Shown piece after piece: positions 7,302 to 16,459 of a stretch of 64,000 nt of DNA. Source of the DNA: Enterococcus ureilyticus (GTDB lineage Bacteria; Bacillota; Bacilli; Lactobacillales; Enterococcaceae); assembly GCF_001730315.1 (NCBI RefSeq), contig NZ_MIKC01000038.1, positions 1 to 64,000 on the forward strand, written 5' to 3'. A program made the position numbers and the translations under genes. The notes beneath the pieces were generated by a model. It was not told the origin of the DNA, ran no database searches, and saw only the letters and a program-made list of their open reading frames with translations. The number at the start of each line of letters is the position of its first letter. Within the stretch, counting starts at the first letter, position 1.

Positions 7302-9230
7302 CTATCTTCCAGCATTTCTTGAAGCATTACCTTTAAACCAACCCGTTTTGGCATTGATCGTCACAAGATATTGATCATCAGCTCCATAGAGATTGTAATA
7401 ACCTTCACCATTGATGATTCTTGCTGGTTGTAACGAGTAGGCTCCGGCTGTTATATAGCCTCGTTCGATACACGTAGCAATTACTTTCTCCTGAACACCA
7501 GGTGCCCAACTCCAAGCAGGATTGCTCAGATCACTGACATCGTTGGAATCCACCGAATAAACTGGAGCCGTATAAACTCCTTGTGCATTAGGAGCAGAAA
7601 AAGTATCTGAATCTGGTTGAACACCTGCTGTTGTTTGTGTATTATTTTCTAGATTATCAGAAACTGCTGGTGTTTGCTCTGGCACAACTTGTTGCGTTGG
7701 AATAGATGCAGCCTCTGCATCGGCCAATGATTTATCTGCCTTAACTAAAACATCACTCAAGGGCTTCCGTAATTCTACGTTTTTAACTTGATCTACTTCA
7801 TTTTTTGCCGTTGTATAATTTTCTCTTGTCAAAGCTTCTGTCAATGCATTATCCTTATAAAAAACATCGACCGCTGCTTTCGCTTTTTGTAATTGATCAT
7901 ACTGGCTCACAGCTTGATCAGTCGCTTGATTTAATAATGTATCAAACGCATCTTGCTCTTCACGCTTGGCAAGATCAATTTTTTTGTCTGCTTTGATTGT
8001 TGCATCTTTTAGCTTGCTACCATCAATGATTGGCTGAGTAAATAGTTCATTTACTTTTGTGATCGCTGCTTGTTTATCAATGACTTTATTATATGTTTCC
8101 TCTAATGCCTTATAATTAGACGTTTCTTTTAATGTATCTAAATTTTCTTTGATCGTTTTTGTGCTAACACTTACCATTTCGGGTTTTAAAAACAATTGTT
8201 TATCATCGGTAAAATAGCTATTTAACTCTTTTTCGGTTTGTATTACTAATTTGTCTTTGTTTTGTGTTACCTGCCCTTGGTCAGCAGATTTGTTCTGCAT
8301 TTGATTATACGCAAACCATGAACCTCCGGCTAAGACAACAGCTGCCGCTAAAACAATAGAAAGTTTCTTATAATTGTTCGTTACGGCTGTAGTAACAGCC
8401 TTATTTTTGCTTTCTTCTTGCGTTTTATTTGTCTCGGTTTGCTTTTCAAATTGATCTTTTATGGTATTAGACACTTCAGGTTCTTTAAAGAAAATAGGTG
8501 CCGCATCCATCTCGATTTCCTCGGGCTTTTTACTTTTTGATGGAATCTCCGCTTGTTTATTCGGTAATGCTTTCGGACCAATCGGTGTTGTTACACCAGT
8601 TTCTGCAGGCTTAGTGAATTTTGTGATTTCATCTTTTGGTCTATCTTTTCTTATTTGTTCTGACTTTTCATTCGTTGAGCCATTCGTCTCATTTTCTAGT
8701 TCATTTGATTTCACTTCATCTTGTCCTATATGATTTGATTCTGACGGCTCATCGATTTTAACCAATTGATCACTTGCTAATTCGTTATTAGATTCTTTAT
8801 TTGTTCGCACTGGGCTGTCTGATTGCTCGTTTTTATGTTCATTGATATATTGATTCAGTGCTGCAGTATTTTCCAGTTCTTCTTTTTTTGAGATCACTGG
8901 GCTTGTTTCTTCTTTTGTAGAGGATGACTCCTTTGTGTTTTGTCTAGTATTTTCCTCTGGCGTTTCTGTTTTAGTTTCTGCTATTCCTTCTGTTGCTTTT
9001 TCTTCTGTTTTCTCTTCATTGAACATCGTCATTACATGACCGATGCTCATATCTTTCAATTCAGACCATTCGATATTTTCATTTTGTTCTTTATTTAGAA
9101 AACTAGAAGTCTCTGCTTTTTTGTCTTGTTTCTGTTGTGTCTGCTCTTCATTAAATGAGTAACCACATTCAGAGCAAGTTTCTGCTTGATTATCTATTTC
9201 GGTGCCGCAATTCGGACATTGTTTCGTCAT
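7302..9230 (-). CDS. Zinc-ribbon, single-pass membrane protein with long charged linker
   Basis: 642 residues, function not known. Residues 1-26 form a zinc ribbon (CPNCGTEI... CSECGYSF). A Ser/Glu/Thr/Asn-rich, low-complexity cytoplasmic stretch follows to about residue 285, with one transmembrane helix at about 288-306 (LSIVLAAAVVLAGGSWFAY). A helical, coiled-coil-like extracellular region comes next (about 325-530), then a P/T/Q linker. The C-terminal domain of about 95 residues contains GAYSLQPARIINGEGYYNLYG. The architecture recalls TcaA/YvbJ-type zinc-ribbon membrane proteins linked to envelope stress and teicoplanin response in staphylococci, but the outer part looks different. It lies between azlC and rpoD with its own promoter and terminator. 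Confidence 0.8.
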   Translation of the reverse strand: MTKQCPNCGTEIDNQAETCSECGYSFNEEQTQQKQDKKAETSSFLNKEQNENIEWSELKDMSIGHVMTMFNEEKTEEKATEGIAETKTETPEENTRQNTKESSSTKEETSPVISKKEELENTAALNQYINEHKNEQSDSPVRTNKESNNELASDQLVKIDEPSESNHIGQDEVKSNELENETNGSTNEKSEQIRKDRPKDEITKFTKPAETGVTTPIGPKALPNKQAEIPSKSKKPEEIEMDAAPIFFKEPEVSNTIKDQFEKQTETNKTQEESKNKAVTTAVTNNYKKLSIVLAAAVVLAGGSWFAYNQMQNKSADQGQVTQNKDKLVIQTEKELNSYFTDDKQLFLKPEMVSVSTKTIKENLDTLKETSNYKALEETYNKVIDKQAAITKVNELFTQPIIDGSKLKDATIKADKKIDLAKREEQDAFDTLLNQATDQAVSQYDQLQKAKAAVDVFYKDNALTEALTRENYTTAKNEVDQVKNVELRKPLSDVLVKADKSLADAEAASIPTQQVVPEQTPAVSDNLENNTQTTAGVQPDSDTFSAPNAQGVYTAPVYSVDSNDVSDLSNPAWSWAPGVQEKVIATCIERGYITAGAYSLQPARIINGEGYYNLYGADDQYLVTINAKTGWFKGNASRNAGR

Positions 9231-9265
9231 TCATTCCGCCTCACATTCTACTGATTCCTAAATCT

Positions 9266-9294
9266 AATCTACCATAAAATCTTGTTTCTTCCAA
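9266..9294 (-). promoter_or_regulatory. Putative promoter of the zinc-ribbon protein gene
   Basis: TTGGAA (9289-9294) and TAGATT (9266-9271) on the minus strand are 17 nt apart, about 35 nt upstream of the start codon. Confidence 0.45.
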
Positions 9295-9327
9295 TATGTA
9301 CTTTATAACTTTTTTGTTACGATTGTT

Positions 9328-9366
9328 AAAAACAGCCCTTTCCGAAAGAAATCGAAAAGAGCTGTT
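9328..9366 (-). terminator. Intrinsic terminator after rpoD
   Basis: On the minus strand AACAGCTCTTTTCG pairs with CGGAAAGGGCTGTT, with T residues following. It lies about 20 nt after the rpoD stop codon. Confidence 0.8.
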
Positions 9367-9386
9367 CAAATTTTAAGAAAAACTTC

Positions 9387-10493
9387 TTATTCAAGAAAAT
9401 CTTTTAATTGTTTAGAACGAGAAGGATGACGTAGTTTACGTAGTGCTTTGGCTTCGATTTGACGAATTCGTTCACGAGTTACACCAAAAACTTTCCCCAC
9501 TTCTTCTAGAGTACGGGTACGTCCATCATCTAAACCAAAACGTAAACGTAAAACATTTTCTTCACGATCAGTCAGTGTATCTAAAACATCTTCTAATTGT
9601 TCCTTCAACAATTCATAAGCAGCATGTTCAGCTGGACTAGTTGCATCTTGGTCTTCAATGAAGTCTCCAAGATGAGAGTCATCTTCTTCACCAATTGGCG
9701 TTTCTAAAGAAACAGGCTCTTGTGCTATTTTCAAAATTTCGCGGACTTTTTCAGTTGGTAAGTCCATTTCTGCACCGATTTCTTCAGGCGTTGGTTCCCG
9801 ACCTAAATCTTGTAACAATTGGCGTTGGATACGAATCAATTTATTGATCGTTTCCACCATATGCACAGGAATCCGAATCGTTCTTGCTTGGTCAGCGATA
9901 GCACGAGTGATTGCTTGACGAATCCACCAAGTAGCATACGTTGAGAATTTAAACCCTTTACGATAGTCAAATTTCTCAACAGCTTTCATTAGTCCCATAT
10001 TTCCTTCTTGGATCAAATCCAGGAATTGCATCCCACGACCTACATAACGTTTGGCAATTGAAACAACTAAACGTAAGTTTGCTTCTGCTAAACGTTGTTT
10101 TGCTTCTTGGTCGCCTTCTTCGATTTTTAGTGCTAATTCGACTTCTTCCGCTGCAGTTAATAATTGTACACGCCCGATTTCTTTCAGGTACATACGAACA
10201 GGGTCATTGATTTTAACACCAGTAGGGGCAGATAAATCTTCCATTTGGGCTTTTTCAGCAACTTTTGCATCTTTTTTTAGACTATGTTCACTTGGATCAC
10301 CATTCTCATCTACGACACTGATACCAGCATCTTCAACTTTTTGGATCAATTTTTCCATTTCGTCTGCATTCAATGTAAACGGCGTTGCTAATTTGTTTGT
10401 TAAATCATCATAAAGAACATTGCCTTTCGGTTTGCTCTCTTTGATAAAGGCCGCCAATGCAGCTGCATATTTTTTTTCTGTTTCTTTTTCCAT
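9387..10493 (-). CDS. rpoD: Primary RNA polymerase sigma factor (sigma-70/SigA)
   Basis: 368 residues, typical of the short Firmicutes SigA. Region 1.2 begins at [13 protein letters not shown]. Region 2 contains [20 protein letters not shown] (-10 recognition and strand opening), and region 4.2 has [20 protein letters not shown] (-35 recognition). It directs core polymerase to housekeeping promoters. dnaG lies 76 nt upstream on the same strand, giving the conserved dnaG-rpoD macromolecular synthesis operon without rpsU. The first ATG carries a GGGGGCC-type upstream sequence that is weaker than usual, but the N-terminal residues fit the family. Confidence 0.97.
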   Translation of the reverse strand: MEKETEKKYAAALAAFIKESKPKGNVLYDDLTNKLATPFTLNADEMEKLIQKVEDAGISVVDENGDPSEHSLKKDAKVAEKAQMEDLSAPTGVKINDPVRMYLKEIGRVQLLTAAEEVELALKIEEGDQEAKQRLAEANLRLVVSIAKRYVGRGMQFLDLIQEGNMGLMKAVEKFDYRKGFKFSTYATWWIRQAITRAIADQARTIRIPVHMVETINKLIRIQRQLLQDLGREPTPEEIGAEMDLPTEKVREILKIAQEPVSLETPIGEEDDSHLGDFIEDQDATSPAEHAAYELLKEQLEDVLDTLTDREENVLRLRFGLDDGRTRTLEEVGKVFGVTRERIRQIEAKALRKLRHPSRSKQLKDFLE

Positions 10494-10569
10494 GAAAGAA
10501 GGCCCCCTTCATTTTTCCATTCGATTAAATATATAAATAATAGTCAAATACATTATCTGGACATATTCA

Positions 10570-12480
10570 TTATGACAATGTACGACTTTTTTGCAATTGT
10601 CTTACTAAGTTAATCACTTCGATCGCTAGTTCGTCTACCAATTGTTTATTCCCAAGACGTTCAGCTTCTTTTTTTTGCAATTGTTTTTGCTGAATCAAAT
10701 CGTCTAAACTAGAATTTGCAATCACCCTTATCACATCCGCAATCTCTCTTTCAGAACTTTCTTCTGAAATCGTCTGTAACGAAATATCGATTGCCAATTT
10801 TTTTATCGTTTCTTCTTTTAAATAATCGATAAAATCTGCAAGTAAAAAGTCCGAGTGAACACTCATGTAGCTATCTAATAATAGGTAAAGCTCTTGATAT
10901 TGATCATGTGCGAAATTAAACTCAGGTAATTGAATCAATTGATTTCGAACACTTTGTTCATTCATCAAACGATACAATAATGTACGTTCTGCTTTTTCTA
11001 CTTGTGTTAACGGTAATTTATTTTGTGTAGAAGGAACAACGACTTCTTCAAACATTTCTGGCGGTTCCATTAGACCCGTCATTTCATCAAACGCTTGAGG
11101 CGGCGGTGCGACTTGTTGCTGTCTTTCCCTTCTCTTCGTAGAGCGTTGTTGTGTTTCCAGTTGTTTTAACTGTTCTTCTAAAGAGTGGAAGGACAACTGA
11201 AATTCTTGCGCCAACTGATTTAGATAACGATCACGCTCTAGAGGCGATTGAACTAGTAACAATTCCTGTAATAATTCATTGACATAATCGAGCTGCTCTT
11301 TTTCATTATTCATGTTTCTAGTCAAACGGTGATACTGCATTTTAAAGCTAAACACCGTTTCTCGACCATGGAGTGCTAACTCCCGAAAAGAGTCGTTGCC
11401 GTATTTTCTTAAATAATCATCTGGATCCAATTTTTCAGGAATACTTACGATACTTAATTGAAACCTGCTATGTTCACTTAATAATGAAATTGCTCGATTT
11501 GTTGCTTCTACTCCAGCAGTATCTCCATCATAGCAAACAACAAGTTCTTTTGCTACACGTTCAAGTTTACGAATCTGCTCATTAGTCAAACTAGTTCCCA
11601 TAGAAGCAACGCCACTAGTGATACCAGCCTGCCATGCCGCGATCACATCCATAAAACCTTCAAATAAAAACACGGTATTTTCCTTACGGATTTCTTTGCG
11701 CGCTTTATCAAAGTTAAATAATGTCTCTCTTTTATTAAACAAGATGGTTTCCGGACTGTTTAAATATTTAGGCATATCGTCACCTGGAAAATCTTCTGTT
11801 TTAAGAAGTCTCCCAGAAAAGGCAATCACGTTTCCGCGATCATCGCTGATTGGAAACATCACTCGTTGATAAAAGCGATCTAAAAATTCACCATTATCTC
11901 TTTGGATAAACAATCCAGATTCTTTAGATAAATCTTCAGCGACTTCTTCATTTTGGAATACTTGACTTAAAAAGTCGCGTTTTTGAGGAGCAAAACCGAT
12001 TTTAAATGTTTCAATGAGTTCTTTTGTTAACCCACGTTCCAATAAATAATTTAACGCCGGTTCACCTATCTGAGTATTCATCAAAACATGATGATATAAA
12101 TCTGCTGCCTTTTTATGAAGTTCGATCAATTTGCGATTTTGTACGTTTTCCGTTGGGTTAGAATCCATCGTATTAGTCCAATCGATATTCACTGGGATCT
12201 GCTCTAACTCAGCAACTCTGCGGACAGATTCGGGGAAATTGATTCCTTCTATTTCCTGCAGAAAATTAAAAACAGTTCCACCTTTTCCGCAGCCAAAACA
12301 ATGAAAAATTTGCTTGTCTTCTGCTACTGAAAATGAAGGGGAACGTTCTTCATGAAACGGACATAGACCCATATAATTCTTGCCGGATTTTTTCAATTGA
12401 ACATATTGTCCAACTACATCAACAATATTCGTACGTTGTCTTACTTCCTCAATCACTTCTTGAGGGATTCTTTGTGCCAC
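10570..12480 (-). CDS. dnaG: DNA primase
   Basis: 636 residues with the start used here. The N-terminal CHC2 zinc ribbon has ligands Cys40, His43, Cys61 and Cys64. The TOPRIM catalytic core includes LFEGFMDVIAAWQAG and VCYDGDTAG, and the C-terminal region (about 450-636) would bind DnaB helicase. It makes RNA primers at the replication fork. The frame opens at a TTG at 12495, but that TTG lies inside the ribosome site GGAGGTGA. The GTG at 12480 is correctly spaced and gives the family's usual MAQRIPQE start. First gene of the dnaG-rpoD operon. Confidence 0.97.
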   Translation of the reverse strand: MAQRIPQEVIEEVRQRTNIVDVVGQYVQLKKSGKNYMGLCPFHEERSPSFSVAEDKQIFHCFGCGKGGTVFNFLQEIEGINFPESVRRVAELEQIPVNIDWTNTMDSNPTENVQNRKLIELHKKAADLYHHVLMNTQIGEPALNYLLERGLTKELIETFKIGFAPQKRDFLSQVFQNEEVAEDLSKESGLFIQRDNGEFLDRFYQRVMFPISDDRGNVIAFSGRLLKTEDFPGDDMPKYLNSPETILFNKRETLFNFDKARKEIRKENTVFLFEGFMDVIAAWQAGITSGVASMGTSLTNEQIRKLERVAKELVVCYDGDTAGVEATNRAISLLSEHSRFQLSIVSIPEKLDPDDYLRKYGNDSFRELALHGRETVFSFKMQYHRLTRNMNNEKEQLDYVNELLQELLLVQSPLERDRYLNQLAQEFQLSFHSLEEQLKQLETQQRSTKRRERQQQVAPPPQAFDEMTGLMEPPEMFEEVVVPSTQNKLPLTQVEKAERTLLYRLMNEQSVRNQLIQLPEFNFAHDQYQELYLLLDSYMSVHSDFLLADFIDYLKEETIKKLAIDISLQTISEESSEREIADVIRVIANSSLDDLIQQKQLQKKEAERLGNKQLVDELAIEVINLVRQLQKSRTLS

Positions 12481-12528
12481 TGTTCTCACCTCCAAAATAG
12501 CGAAAAGCTAATTTATGCGATAGTCAGT

Positions 12529-12553
12529 AAAAAAGCACTGAAATCTTCAGCGC
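12529..12553 (-). terminator. Terminator-like hairpin in the dnaG leader
   Basis: GCGCTGAA and TTCAGTGC flank a 3-nt loop, followed by T6 on the minus strand. It lies between a good promoter (12586-12613) and the dnaG start (12480), so it would attenuate dnaG-rpoD. Alternatively, it could stop readthrough from upstream. Confidence 0.65.
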
Positions 12554-12585
12554 GACTTTTATAAAGACACAATTACACATATTTC

Positions 12586-12613
12586 ATTGTATCATACTAA
12601 ACATAATTTTCAA
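12586..12613 (-). promoter_or_regulatory. Putative dnaG-rpoD promoter
   Basis: TTGAAA (12608-12613) and TACAAT (12586-12591) on the minus strand with a 16-nt spacer. Transcription would start about 100 nt before dnaG and run through the leader hairpin. Confidence 0.55.
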
Positions 12614-12702
12614 GTAAATTGCATCTTTATTTTCAAAACATTTGATTTCATCTGATTAGGTTTACATAATAATAGTATAGTAACCTTCGTATAATGAAAA
12701 AG

Positions 12703-12729
12703 AAAAAACAGATATACGTTCATCTGTCT
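12703..12729 (-). terminator. Intrinsic terminator after the SPFH protein gene
   Basis: ACAGAT pairs with ATCTGT around an 8-nt loop and is followed by TTTTTTC on the minus strand, about 35 nt after the SPFH stop codon. Confidence 0.6.
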
Positions 12730-12763
12730 TTTCTCTTTAACTTTTTCAACGTCTATCTCAAAA

Positions 12764-13723
12764 TCACACTTTGGTTTGCGTATCTTGTGCAGTCCATAAT
12801 TCTTTAACAACAGGAATATTTCCTAATTCTGTCATATTACTTGGTAAAATCACTGTGTTTGCATCACTGCTAACAACTTGTTTAAAGGCTTCTATTCCTA
12901 GGTAAGCCAACGCTTGTTCATTCAAATCACTATCTTTGATGGCTTGATTCAAAGCCAAAATACGTTGTCTTTCTGCTTCTGTTGTAATACGGATTCGTTC
13001 GGCTTCTGCATCAGCATCAATTTTCGTACGTTGCGCACGAGCTTCGGCATCGATTTTTGTTTGTTTTGCACGAGCTTCGGCGTCAATCTGCATCTGCGAA
13101 GCATTCGCTTCTGAATCCAAAATAATCGATTGCTTTCTACCTTCTGAAATCGTGATCGTCGATTCTTTATCTCGACTAGCTGTGATTAGTTTATTCATCG
13201 AATTGACAATTTCATCCGAAACAGAAATTTCACCAATATTGATTCGGTCGATCGACAAACCATAACCTGCCGTAATATCCTTTACACTTTCAAATAAACT
13301 AACATTGATTTCTTCTGTTCCATTCAGCACTTCATTTAAATCCATTTTACCGATGATTCCACGTAAGTTTGACTGACAATCTTGAATCATTGAGGTAACA
13401 GAATCTTCGTTATCATAGACAAACGCACGAACATCCGTCACGTGATATTTGATTGCTTCATCAACTTCAACAATTACATTGTCACGGGTGATTACACTTT
13501 GAGATTCAATTTCTAAAGGTGTTTGTTTTAAAGAAACACGACCACGTACCTTATACAAAACAGGAATTAGGAAATGAAGACCTGGATCGATCGTTTTAAC
13601 ATATTTCCCAAAACTTTCAACGATTTTCACTTCACCCTGTTGAACGATAATCACCATTTTTGAAATAAGGACCAAAATCAAAACAAGAACGAGGATAAAA
13701 ATTAAAATATTAAGGATTATCAA
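12764..13723 (-). CDS. SPFH/band-7 membrane protein (stomatin/prohibitin type)
   Basis: 319 residues. An N-terminal membrane helix (about 2-25, almost all Ile/Leu/Val) precedes the SPFH domain (QQGEVKIVESFGKYVKTIDPGLHFLIP to about residue 185). A helical region with repeated DAEARA/KIDAEA heptads then forms a coiled coil (about 190-250). Such proteins assemble into membrane microdomain scaffolds. The start is a TTG with no strong ribosome site, overlapping the end of the NfeD-like gene by 14 nt, so translation is probably coupled. The pairing with an NfeD-like gene is the classic partner arrangement. Its own terminator follows. Confidence 0.9.
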   Translation of the reverse strand: MIILNILIFILVLVLILVLISKMVIIVQQGEVKIVESFGKYVKTIDPGLHFLIPVLYKVRGRVSLKQTPLEIESQSVITRDNVIVEVDEAIKYHVTDVRAFVYDNEDSVTSMIQDCQSNLRGIIGKMDLNEVLNGTEEINVSLFESVKDITAGYGLSIDRINIGEISVSDEIVNSMNKLITASRDKESTITISEGRKQSIILDSEANASQMQIDAEARAKQTKIDAEARAQRTKIDADAEAERIRITTEAERQRILALNQAIKDSDLNEQALAYLGIEAFKQVVSSDANTVILPSNMTELGNIPVVKELWTAQDTQTKV

Positions 13724-13943
13724 TATAATTCACATCACTTTCGAATAAATAATTGTTCACCGTTACAAATAATTCAGTACTGGAAAAATCTACTACTTCC
13801 AGCATCGCCCCCTTTTCAGGGATACCATTAATTACACGATACATATAAGGACTACCATATATTCGAATAACGCCATTAAAATTATCTGTAGCAGATCGAA
13901 AACATTTTCCGATAGTTTTGCGCATTTGATACTCTCCACTCAT
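13710..13943 (-). CDS. Small NfeD-like OB-fold protein
   Basis: 77 residues. The segment GVIRIYGSPYMYRVINGIPEKGAMLEVVDFSSTELFVTV resembles the C-terminal OB fold of NfeD proteins (basic-core strand, then EKG...VEVV...L.V), with no membrane segment. NfeD proteins pair with SPFH proteins, and this gene overlaps the downstream SPFH gene, which supports the call. GGAGG lies 7 nt before the ATG. It follows the P-type ATPase gene by 37 nt, so all three may be cotranscribed. The sequence match by eye is moderate. Confidence 0.6.
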   Translation of the reverse strand: MSGEYQMRKTIGKCFRSATDNFNGVIRIYGSPYMYRVINGIPEKGAMLEVVDFSSTELFVTVNNYLFESDVNYIDNP

Positions 13944-13980
13944 AGATACCCCTCCCTATTTCCATACCTTTTATGACATT

Positions 13981-16317
13981 TTAAAGATCCTTGATGGTTT
14001 TACCAGCTCGTTTCATTTGGAAAAGACCAATCATGATCCGAACCACGATATTAATAAGCATCATTACCGCAAATATCGGTAAGGTTTGCTGAGTTAAAAA
14101 GCCTACTTCTAAAATACTGTGGAACAGCATTGCCGCCACATAAATTCCACCTACGGTTGTGACTGCTAAGAAAATACGTAATGGATTGAACGGTAAACAT
14201 GCCCGAACAACTGCCATACAACTAATTCCAATCAACAAGTAATACATTAGTGTTGTGGTATCCATTTGGCTAAAGCCTTGATTTTGTCCCATCAAATAAA
14301 CTGTCACAATGTTTAATACAACTAAGACTGCATTAACGGATGCATTTCTTAGTGCAGTCGGTAAAAATTTCCCTTTAACTTTACGTTTGTCGCCTTCAAA
14401 TGATAAGAAGAAGGCTGGATATCCTTCAATTGCCAAATCGATCAAGGTAATTTGGATTGGTATAAAAGGAAATGCGATTGTTGTAAAGACACAAATCATG
14501 GATAAAATAAATGAATAAATCGTTTTGATAAAGAAGACACTAGCAACTTTTGTCACATTGTTGACCACGCGTCGACCTTCAAACAAGACATCTGGCAGTG
14601 TTGTAAAATCAGAGTCTAATAATACTAAGTTTGAAATTTGTCTAGTAGCCCCATCACCTTCAGCCATAGCAATACTACAATCTGCTTCTCTCAATGCTAG
14701 GACATCATTAACTCCATCACCTGTCATTGCAACCACATGATCGTTATCCTTTAATTCTCTAACAATCGTTCTCTTTTGTTGCGGCGTTACTCGACCAAAC
14801 ACCGTATAGTCATGGACTGCTTGACGCACTTGCGCTTCTGTCTCCATCGTTGACATGTCAACATATGATTCATAGCCAAATAATCCAGCACGGCGAGCGA
14901 TATTAGAAACTGTCACAGGATTGTCACCAGAAATCACTTTCAAGTCAATCCCTTCTTCACGTAAATAGGCTAATGTTTCACTAGCATTTTGACGAATCGG
15001 ATCATCAATTTCTAAAACTGCTAATGGTTCTAAAAAAGGTATCTTTTCTTCATCTAATGATGTATTTTCTGCAATTCCTAACATTAGCACTCGATATCCC
15101 TCTTCTTGCGCTTCAATCACTTCTTTTGGTAAGCGATCGGCAGCAACCAGTTTTTCGGGCGCTCCAAGATAGACTGTTCCTAATTCGTTAAATTCAATTG
15201 CCCCCCATTTTCTTTCAGAAGAAAATGGCAGACTCTTTACTGCTCCATAACGATTGGAAAGATCGAAGTGATTCCGAATAGCTTGCATCGTGATATTATT
15301 ATCTGTACTTTCCGCTAAATAACTACCGATGATTTGCGGAAAGTTTTCATGATAACTTGCATGTAAGACTGCTACTTTTTGAACTTTCATTTTTCCTTCA
15401 GTGATTGTTCCTGTCTTATCCAAACACAGTGTATCAACATGAGCTAATGTTTCGATTGAGTACATATCTTGAACTAAAATCCGTTTTTTCGCTAGTTTTA
15501 CAACACCTGTTGTAAGGGTGATACTGATCAACAAGACCAATCCTTTTGGCAACATGCCCAATAAAGCAGCAGCAGATGCCACTACAGATGCTTCAATTCC
15601 AGAGTTACGAATCATGAAACCTTCCACAAATAAAATGATCCCTAAAGGAATAATCACTAAACTTGTGAATTTAGATACTTTGCGAATTGAATTTACTAAT
15701 TCAGATTGAATTGGTTTATGCACTTTTGCTTCTGCTGTGATTTTAACCGCATAATTATCTGCTCCAACATGAACAACTTTTGCATAAACTTGCCCGCTTG
15801 CTAGAAAACTGCCTGATAGTAACACATCGCCAGCTATTTTTTCGATTAAATCAGACTCACCGGTCAATAAGGCTTCATTCGCTTCTGCTTTTCCTTCTAT
15901 AACTTCCATATCTGAAGGAACTTGCTCACCAGCAGAAATCACAACAATATCATCCAGCACTAATTCTGTTGTATCGATCTCTACTTCTTTTCCTTCACGA
16001 ATCACATGAACGCTTTCTTTAGAAACAATTGATAACTTCTGAACTAAATTTCTAGCATGAATTTCTTGATAGATCCCCATCCCCATATTGACTAGAATAA
16101 TAGCTAAAAAAGCTAAGTTAGAATACGCACCCACAAAAAGTAGGCAGAGTGCAATTCCAAAATTTAAAAAGTTGAACAATGTCATGAGGTTATCATAAAT
16201 AATATCTTTTGTTGATTTAGCCACATTTTCTTCATAATCATTCTGTAAACCTTGTTTTTTTCGTTCTTCTACCTCTATTTGAGTCAATCCTTGTTTCAGG
16301 TCAAACTTATTTGTCAT
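13981..16317 (-). CDS. P-type cation-transporting ATPase, CtpE-like
   Basis: 778 residues with complete P-type motifs: actuator LLTGES, phosphorylation site DKTGTITEGK with Asp300, and hinge TGDGVNDVLALREADCSIAM. About ten membrane helices are present. The fourth helix contains AALLGMLPKGLVLL, like mycobacterial CtpE and its relatives, which have been linked to calcium uptake. No N-terminal heavy-metal domain and no CPC motif are present, so copper or cadmium export is unlikely. The ion cannot be fixed from sequence. Likely first gene of a unit with the NfeD-like and SPFH genes. Confidence 0.88.
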   Translation of the reverse strand: MTNKFDLKQGLTQIEVEERKKQGLQNDYEENVAKSTKDIIYDNLMTLFNFLNFGIALCLLFVGAYSNLAFLAIILVNMGMGIYQEIHARNLVQKLSIVSKESVHVIREGKEVEIDTTELVLDDIVVISAGEQVPSDMEVIEGKAEANEALLTGESDLIEKIAGDVLLSGSFLASGQVYAKVVHVGADNYAVKITAEAKVHKPIQSELVNSIRKVSKFTSLVIIPLGIILFVEGFMIRNSGIEASVVASAAALLGMLPKGLVLLISITLTTGVVKLAKKRILVQDMYSIETLAHVDTLCLDKTGTITEGKMKVQKVAVLHASYHENFPQIIGSYLAESTDNNITMQAIRNHFDLSNRYGAVKSLPFSSERKWGAIEFNELGTVYLGAPEKLVAADRLPKEVIEAQEEGYRVLMLGIAENTSLDEEKIPFLEPLAVLEIDDPIRQNASETLAYLREEGIDLKVISGDNPVTVSNIARRAGLFGYESYVDMSTMETEAQVRQAVHDYTVFGRVTPQQKRTIVRELKDNDHVVAMTGDGVNDVLALREADCSIAMAEGDGATRQISNLVLLDSDFTTLPDVLFEGRRVVNNVTKVASVFFIKTIYSFILSMICVFTTIAFPFIPIQITLIDLAIEGYPAFFLSFEGDKRKVKGKFLPTALRNASVNAVLVVLNIVTVYLMGQNQGFSQMDTTTLMYYLLIGISCMAVVRACLPFNPLRIFLAVTTVGGIYVAAMLFHSILEVGFLTQQTLPIFAVMMLINIVVRIMIGLFQMKRAGKTIKDL

Positions 16318-16396
16318 GTATTTAATTCCCTACTTTCTCCTTGTTGAAACTATATCTTCTTTAGTTTACTTGTAAATAGAAAGAAGTTCAAGAAAA

Positions 16397-16441
16397 TCCT
16401 TAAGAATTCGTACCATTCAATAGACGACATTCTTAAGGATC
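16397..16441 (-). terminator. 12-bp inverted repeat terminator after the lysozyme-like gene
   Basis: ATCCTTAAGAAT and ATTCTTAAGGAT pair perfectly around a 21-nt loop, followed by TTTTC on the minus strand. The T-run is short, so efficiency is uncertain. Confidence 0.55.
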
Positions 16442-16459
16442 ACTAATTTAGCCTTTAAA

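Noticed and set aside
10051-10413. 120-codon open frame antisense to rpoD
   Set aside because: Shadow of the sigma factor gene with no start signal.
12610-12810. 66-codon frame after the SPFH gene on the minus strand
   Set aside because: Runs through the SPFH terminator and the dnaG promoter; no ribosome site.
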